From Fuscibacter oryzae (GTDB lineage Bacteria; Pseudomonadota; Alphaproteobacteria; Rhodobacterales; Rhodobacteraceae), in assembly GCF_016765795.1 (NCBI RefSeq), contig NZ_JAESVP010000001.1, positions 124,001 to 188,000 of the forward strand: DNA of 64,000 nt, written 5' to 3'. Below the pieces are notes generated by a model that saw nothing but the letters and a program-made list of their open reading frames with translations, was not told where the DNA came from and made no database searches. Each line of letters opens with the position of its first letter. Position 1 is the stretch's first letter. Of this stretch, positions 59,791 to 64,000 are shown one piece after another. The translations under genes were made by a program, and so were the position numbers.

Positions 59791-61569
59791 TTACAGCACC
59801 TTGGCCAGAAACTCCGCCGTTCGGGGGTGGTCCGGGCGGTTGAACACCTTTTCGGGGGTGCCAACCTCCAGAATGCGGCCCTGTTCCATGAAGACGATGG
59901 TATCGGCAACTTCACGGGCAAAGCCGATTTCGTGGGTGACGATGATCAGGGTGGTGCCCGACCGGGCCAGTTCCTTGATCACGTCCAGAACCTCGTTCAC
60001 CAGTTCGGGGTCCAAGGCCGAAGTGGGTTCATCGAACAAAAGCACCTTGGGTTTCAGCGCCAGCGTGCGGGCAATCGCCACGCGCTGTTGCTGGCCACCC
60101 GAAAGCTGGCGGGGATAAGCGTCGGCCTTGTCGGCCAGACCCACGCGGGCCAAAAGGCCGCGCGCCAGCTCTTCTGCCTCGGCCCGGTTCAGGCCGCGCG
60201 CGGCGCGAGGGGCCTCGATCAGGTTTTCCAGAACCGTCAGGTGAGGGAACAGGTTGAAGTTCTGGAACACCATGCCAACTTCGGTGCGGCGGCGGCGGAT
60301 GTCGGCCTCTTTCAACTCATAGAGCGTCTGGCCGTGCTGGCGGTATCCGACCAGTTCGCCGTCGATGGCGATGAAGCCTTCGTCCACGCGCTCCAGATGG
60401 TTGACGGTGCGCAGCAGGGTGGATTTGCCCGACCCCGACTGGCCAAGGATCGCCGTCACGCTGCCCGACGGCAGGGTCAGCGACACATTGTCCAGCACCC
60501 GCAGCGGGCCGAAGCTCTTGGTGACATTCTGAATCAGAACCTCACCCCCACGCGGCAGGCTTTCGGCCCAACTGCCCGAAGGCACCACCGTATCGCGGCG
60601 GGTCTGGGCCACCTGTGCGGCGGGGCGCACAAGCCCAAGCCGGGTGGCGGCAACGCGGAACAGATCGGGTGGCGGGTTGCGCAGGGCGCCACGGGCATAG
60701 TGCCGCTCGATGTAATACTGGATCACCGAAAGGACGGACAGGATGACCACATACCAGACGGTGGCCACCATCAGCAGGGGAATAACCTCTAGGTTCCGGC
60801 GATAGATGATCTGGATGGTGTAGAACAATTCGGGCAGCGCCAGGATGTAAACCATCGAGGTGCCCTTGGCCAAACCGATGATTTCATTGAACGCCGTGGG
60901 CAGGATCGCCCGCATCGCCTGTGGCAGAACGATGCGCCGCGCCTGCCGCCCCTTGGGCAGGCCAAGGGCCGCCGCCGCCTCGTGCTGGCCCTGATCGACC
61001 GACAGGATGCCACCACGGATCATCTCGGCCGAAAAGGCCCCCATGTTCAGCGTCAGGCCAAGGACAGCAGCAAGGAAAGGCGTGATCGACTGGGTGGTCG
61101 GCAGCGACAGAAAGGTGATCTCGGTGAACGGCACGCCGATGACGATATGTTCGTAAAGATAGCCCAGGTTGTTGATCAGCAGCAGCAGCACGACCAGCGG
61201 GATCGAGCGGAACAGCCAGATGAACCCCCAGCTGAGCGCCACCAGCAAGGGCGAGGTGGACACCCGCGCCAAGGCCAGCACCGTGCCCAGCGCAAAGCCG
61301 AACACCGCGCCAAGGGCGGTCAGCAGCAAGGTCTGGCCAAGGCCGGTCAGAACGGCAGGGTCAAAGAACCAGCGGGCAAATACATCCCAGCCCCAGCGCG
61401 GGTTGGTGAAAACCGAATGCAGCAGCGCGGCCAGAACCACCACCGCAACCACCGTTCCGACCGTGCGGCCATGGTGGCGCGCGGGCACGATGCGGTGGCG
61501 GCTGTAATCTTGCGTGCCGGCCTGCGGCGGGGCGGCAAGACCGGGGTTGATATCGGCGGTCAAGCTCAT
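59791..61569 (-). CDS. Amino-acid ABC transporter, permease fused to ATPase
   Basis: A 592-residue fusion. Residues 1 to about 305 are a HisM-type permease (FFDPAVLTGLGQTLLLTALG, the EAA loop EAAAALGLPKGRQARRIVLP), preceded by a short N-terminal helix region. Residues from about 340 are an ABC ATPase of the GlnQ/HisP kind: Walker A GQSGSGKST, signature LSGGQQQRVAIARTLA, Walker B VLLFDEPTSALDPELV and THEIGFAREVAD. The two are usually separate genes; the fusion assures equal stoichiometry. It pairs with the binding protein at 58767-59690, in the GNAT-M20-LLM operon. Its ATG overlaps the GNAT gene end by four bases (61566-61569). Confidence 0.9.
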   Translation of the reverse strand: MSLTADINPGLAAPPQAGTQDYSRHRIVPARHHGRTVGTVVAVVVLAALLHSVFTNPRWGWDVFARWFFDPAVLTGLGQTLLLTALGAVFGFALGTVLALARVSTSPLLVALSWGFIWLFRSIPLVVLLLLINNLGYLYEHIVIGVPFTEITFLSLPTTQSITPFLAAVLGLTLNMGAFSAEMIRGGILSVDQGQHEAAAALGLPKGRQARRIVLPQAMRAILPTAFNEIIGLAKGTSMVYILALPELFYTIQIIYRRNLEVIPLLMVATVWYVVILSVLSVIQYYIERHYARGALRNPPPDLFRVAATRLGLVRPAAQVAQTRRDTVVPSGSWAESLPRGGEVLIQNVTKSFGPLRVLDNVSLTLPSGSVTAILGQSGSGKSTLLRTVNHLERVDEGFIAIDGELVGYRQHGQTLYELKEADIRRRRTEVGMVFQNFNLFPHLTVLENLIEAPRAARGLNRAEAEELARGLLARVGLADKADAYPRQLSGGQQQRVAIARTLALKPKVLLFDEPTSALDPELVNEVLDVIKELARSGTTLIIVTHEIGFAREVADTIVFMEQGRILEVGTPEKVFNRPDHPRTAEFLAKVL

Positions 61570-62174
61570 GACAGGGCACCGCCGTATTGCACCTGGCTTA
61601 GCCCTTCGATGCGTTTCGGCGCGGCATGGGCCAGCTCGGGCGGATAGTCGCCCGGCACCTTCAGGGGGCTGGTGCCGGGCTTTCCCGCCTCGGCCCCGAT
61701 GTGTTTTTCAAACGGCAGGGTCAGATACAGCTCGGGGTCAAGACGGGGGTCGAACAGGGGGCGATAACCAAGGCCCAGATACAGGCCCACCGCCTCTGGC
61801 TGGCGAAAGCCGGTGGTCAGGTAAACGCGGGTATAGCCCTGATCGGCGGCCTTTTCTTCCAGCGCCAGCACGACCTTGCGGGCAAGGCCCTGACGGCGCA
61901 GGGCGGTATGGGTCCAGATGCGTTTGAACTCGGCAGTCTTGTCGTCCAGCCGCATGAACGCCCCGCCGCCGATGGTTTCGCCATTGCGCTGCAACAGGAT
62001 AAAATTGCCATCGGGGGCTGCAAAGGTTTCGGGCGGATAGCGAAACACCTCGGCCCGCGCGCCTTCGGCGTTGAAACGGGTGCCATAGCGGCTGTCGTAT
62101 TCGCGGATCAGATCCTCGACCAGGGGCTGCGCCTCTGGGGCAAGGGGGTGGCTTTCGACAATCTGGTCGGTCAT
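61566..62174 (-). CDS. GNAT-family N-acetyltransferase
   Basis: A protein of about 202 residues. ATG 62174 overlaps the stop of the M20 gene by four bases (coupled). The acetyl-CoA-binding P-loop is RRQGLARKVVLALEEKA in the core (about residues 105-125), with FILLQRNGETIGGGAFMRL and YLTTGFRQPEAVGLYLGLGY before and after, as in small-molecule N-acetyltransferases. In the B. subtilis yxe/sna systems a GNAT enzyme acetylates the amino group of S-substituted cysteine so that a monooxygenase can attack it. Position between the deacetylase and transporter genes fits that. Confidence 0.84.
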   Translation of the reverse strand: MTDQIVESHPLAPEAQPLVEDLIREYDSRYGTRFNAEGARAEVFRYPPETFAAPDGNFILLQRNGETIGGGAFMRLDDKTAEFKRIWTHTALRRQGLARKVVLALEEKAADQGYTRVYLTTGFRQPEAVGLYLGLGYRPLFDPRLDPELYLTLPFEKHIGAEAGKPGTSPLKVPGDYPPELAHAAPKRIEGLSQVQYGGALS

Positions 62175-63364
62175 TGCGCGTCTCCGGTCAGAAAATCCTG
62201 CACAAGCTGCACCCAAAGGGCGGCGGCAGGGGCAAGGATGGCATCGTTGAACTGATAGCGGGGGCTGTGCAGGGGGGCGCCGTCGCCCGCACCAAGGATC
62301 AGGAAGGCACCGGGCCGTTCGTGCAGGAAAAAGGCGAAATCCTCGCTGGCGGTGCGGGGGCGGAAAGTGTCGATCAGGGCGGCGGGTCCGAACAGCGCTT
62401 CGACCGCGCGGCGCGCAATGGCGGCTTCGGGCGCATGGTTGGTGACCGGCGGGAAGCCGCGCGCATAGGTCAGGTCGGCCGTGGCCCCGAACGCCTCGAT
62501 CACCCCGCGCAGGATCGCGGGCACCCGCACGGCCAGAATATCCTGCGTCGCGGGGGTAAAATAGCGCAGGGTCAGCTTGGCCTCGACCGTATCGGGAATG
62601 ACGTTCGACGCCTCGCCCCCATGAATCGACCCCACCGTGACCACGGCGGCATCCTGCGGGTCGATGTTGCGTGACACGACCGATTGCAGCGCGGCAATGG
62701 CATGGGCGGCGGTGACCACCGGGTCCACCGTTTCCTGCGGGGCAGCGCCATGGCCGCCCCGGCCCTGCACGGTCAGAAACACCTGATCAATCCCCGCCAT
62801 CACCGGGCCGGGCAGGATGCCCCATTGCCCGGCGGGCAGGCCCGGCCAGTTGTGAAGGCCAAAGACGGCATCCACCGGAAAGCGGGTGAACAGGCCATCG
62901 GCAATCATCGCCCGCGCCCCGGCCCCGATTTCCTCGGCAGGCTGAAAGATCAGCGTCACGCGGCCATCAAAGGCGCGCGTTTCGGCCAGATGCTTGGCGG
63001 CAGCCAGCAAAATGGCGGTGTGCCCGTCATGGCCGCAAGCGTGCATCACCCCCTTCGCCACCGAGGAAAACGGCAGCCCCGTCGCCTCGAAAATCGGCAG
63101 CGCATCCATATCGGCGCGCAGGCCGATTGACCGGGTGCCGCTGCCCGCCTGCAAGGTGGCCACGACGCCGGTGCCGCCCACCCCTGCCGTCACCTCATAC
63201 CCCCAGCCGCCCAGCAGACCGGCGATGATGCCCGCCGTGCGGTGTTCTTCACGTGACAGTTCGGGGTGGCGATGCAGATCGTGGCGCAGGGCGATGAATT
63301 CGCCAATCCCGGCGGCAATCGTAGCCAAGGTATCGGGGCGCAAGGGTAGGCTGTGCAGGGTCAT
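62171..63364 (-). CDS. M20-family amidohydrolase (N-acyl-amino-acid deacylase type)
   Basis: A 397-residue metallo-amidohydrolase. Metal and catalytic residues are in IALRHDLHRHPELSREEHRT, RADMDALPIFE, MHACGHDGHTAILLAAAKHL, FQPAEEIGAGARAMIADG and the dimer domain GGHGAAPQETVDPVVTAAHA. It hydrolyses N-acyl amino acids. In the S-substituted-cysteine salvage systems an enzyme of this family removes the acetyl group at the end of the route (SndA/YxeP). Its start is close to the stop of the partial LLM gene at 63368, so the operon continues upstream past the window edge. Confidence 0.9.
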   Translation of the reverse strand: MTLHSLPLRPDTLATIAAGIGEFIALRHDLHRHPELSREEHRTAGIIAGLLGGWGYEVTAGVGGTGVVATLQAGSGTRSIGLRADMDALPIFEATGLPFSSVAKGVMHACGHDGHTAILLAAAKHLAETRAFDGRVTLIFQPAEEIGAGARAMIADGLFTRFPVDAVFGLHNWPGLPAGQWGILPGPVMAGIDQVFLTVQGRGGHGAAPQETVDPVVTAAHAIAALQSVVSRNIDPQDAAVVTVGSIHGGEASNVIPDTVEAKLTLRYFTPATQDILAVRVPAILRGVIEAFGATADLTYARGFPPVTNHAPEAAIARRAVEALFGPAALIDTFRPRTASEDFAFFLHERPGAFLILGAGDGAPLHSPRYQFNDAILAPAAALWVQLVQDFLTGDAQ

Positions 63365-63367
63365 GGC

Positions 63368-64000
63368 TTATTCCGCCGCCGTCTCGTGCCGCTGCGCGGC
63401 AAGGTGGCGGCTGGCCTTGAACGGCAGGCCAAGGTGATCGCGCAAGGTAGCCCCTCGCAGAACGCGGCTATACCGCCCCCGCGCCTCCAGTTGCGGAATG
63501 ACCTGCGTGACGAAATCCTCCAGCCCTTCGGCCTGCACCGAAAAGCCAAGGATGAAGCCATCGGCGGCCCCCGCATCGATCCAGCGGATCAGCTTGTCAG
63601 CCACCTCTGCCCCGGTGCCCAGAAAGGTCGGGCGCGGGGTTGCCACCTCCAGCGCCACCTGCCGCAGCGTCTTGCCGTTTTTCGCGGCATCGGCCTTGAT
63701 GCGGTCGGTGGTGGATTGAAAGCTGTTCTTGCCCACATCGCCCACACCGGGAAACGGCGCATCCAGATCATATTGGCCAAAGTCGTGGTGGTCGAAGAAC
63801 CGGCCCAGATAGGCCAGCGCCTCATCAATCGTCAGCAGATTGCGGATGGCGTCATACTTCGCCTCGGCCTCGGCGCGGGTGGTGCCGACGATGGGGGCAA
63901 TGCCGGGGAAAACCTTGACATCATCGCGCGCCCGGCCATGGGCCTGTGCAGCGTCCTTGACCTTGCGCGTGAACTCGGCGGTGCCTTCCAGCGTGTCCAC
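63368..64000 (-). CDS. LLM-class flavin monooxygenase, NtaA/SnaA/DszA type, C-terminal part (cut by window edge)
   Basis: 210 residues of the C-terminal end; the N terminus lies past base 64000 (the first codon in the window is internal). FPGIAPIVGTTRAEAEAKYD, TIDEALAYLGRFFDHHDFGQ, FLGTGAEVADKLIRWIDAGA, ADGFILGFSVQAEGLEDFVT and IPQLEARGRYSRVLRGATLR are the standard end of NtaA/SnaA/SoxA/DszA monooxygenases, which use reduced FMN and oxygen to cleave C-N or C-S bonds. YxeK and CmoJ of B. subtilis belong to this group. It stops three bases before the M20 start. Confidence 0.88.
   Translation of the reverse strand: MDTLEGTAEFTRKVKDAAQAHGRARDDVKVFPGIAPIVGTTRAEAEAKYDAIRNLLTIDEALAYLGRFFDHHDFGQYDLDAPFPGVGDVGKNSFQSTTDRIKADAAKNGKTLRQVALEVATPRPTFLGTGAEVADKLIRWIDAGAADGFILGFSVQAEGLEDFVTQVIPQLEARGRYSRVLRGATLRDHLGLPFKASRHLAAQRHETAAE

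Noticed and set aside
1-64000. CRISPR arrays, rRNA, tRNA, phage or insertion-sequence genes
   Set aside because: No regularly spaced repeats, no transposase or integrase motifs and no structural RNA signatures were seen anywhere in the window.

Overview
The window looks like chromosomal DNA of a G+C-rich alphaproteobacterium, most likely family Rhodobacteraceae (Rhodobacter/Tabrizicola/Gemmobacter-like). The reasons are the gene repertoire (short HisG with HisZ, an RpoHII-like sigma factor, a Hint-domain protein, a CdhR/BKACE carnitine locus), the codon and base composition, and several copies of the CCCCCGAGGATATTT-type intergenic element that I associate with this family. Assignment below family level is not possible from this sequence alone.

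Layout. 1-7.4 kb (minus strand): edge of an alkaline-phosphatase-superfamily gene, a four-gene oligopeptide-type ABC importer and a CocE/NonD hydrolase. 7.8-19.6 kb: a quaternary-amine island with choline sulfatase, a GMC oxidoreductase, a rhodanese, and a carnitine / gamma-butyrobetaine degradation set (CaiD-like hydratase, NDP-forming acyl-CoA ligase, acyl-CoA dehydrogenase, carnitine dehydrogenase fused to betainyl-CoA thioesterase, dehydrocarnitine cleavage enzyme) with its divergent GlxA-type regulator. 19.7-26.1 kb: M3 peptidase, a PhoX-like phosphatase, an amino-acid ABC permease and binding protein without an ATPase, and a lower-G+C membrane protein. 26.2-29.6 kb: a pair resembling AruH/AruI (arginine transaminase pathway) with a TetR regulator and a clear palindromic operator. 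29.7-42.5 kb: housekeeping genes (2-hydroxyacid dehydrogenase, cardiolipin synthase, TerC, ComM/YifB, GST, cobalamin genes, RpoH, CoaBC, Dut, MoeB, rhomboid).

42.6-45.4 kb is a decay zone. A small lipoprotein gene carries an in-frame amber codon. A probable C-terminal relic of putA (minus strand) and a frameshifted relic of a divergent Lrp-type regulator (putR-like, plus strand) flank an intact gene for a sterol-desaturase/isoprenylcysteine-methyltransferase fusion. This looks like an ancestral putA-putR locus whose body was replaced. 45.4-52.2 kb holds an LpxR-like protein, a Hint protein, an EamA transporter, the hisS-hisZ-hisG operon (with a low-G+C patch in hisS) and slyX.

52.2-64 kb (all minus strand) is a sulfur island: a taurine/sulfonate-type ABC importer, serine acetyltransferase, a GST-like protein, a rhodanese, two flavin-dependent (LLM) monooxygenases, an amino-acid binding protein, a permease-ATPase fusion, a GNAT acetyltransferase and an M20 deacetylase. 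The combination of importer, N-acetyltransferase, monooxygenase and M20 deacetylase parallels the Bacillus subtilis yxe and ytm (sna) systems that recover cysteine from S-substituted cysteines. The added GST-like protein, rhodanese and serine acetyltransferase make this the best candidate here for a variant not yet worked out. The operon runs off the right edge.
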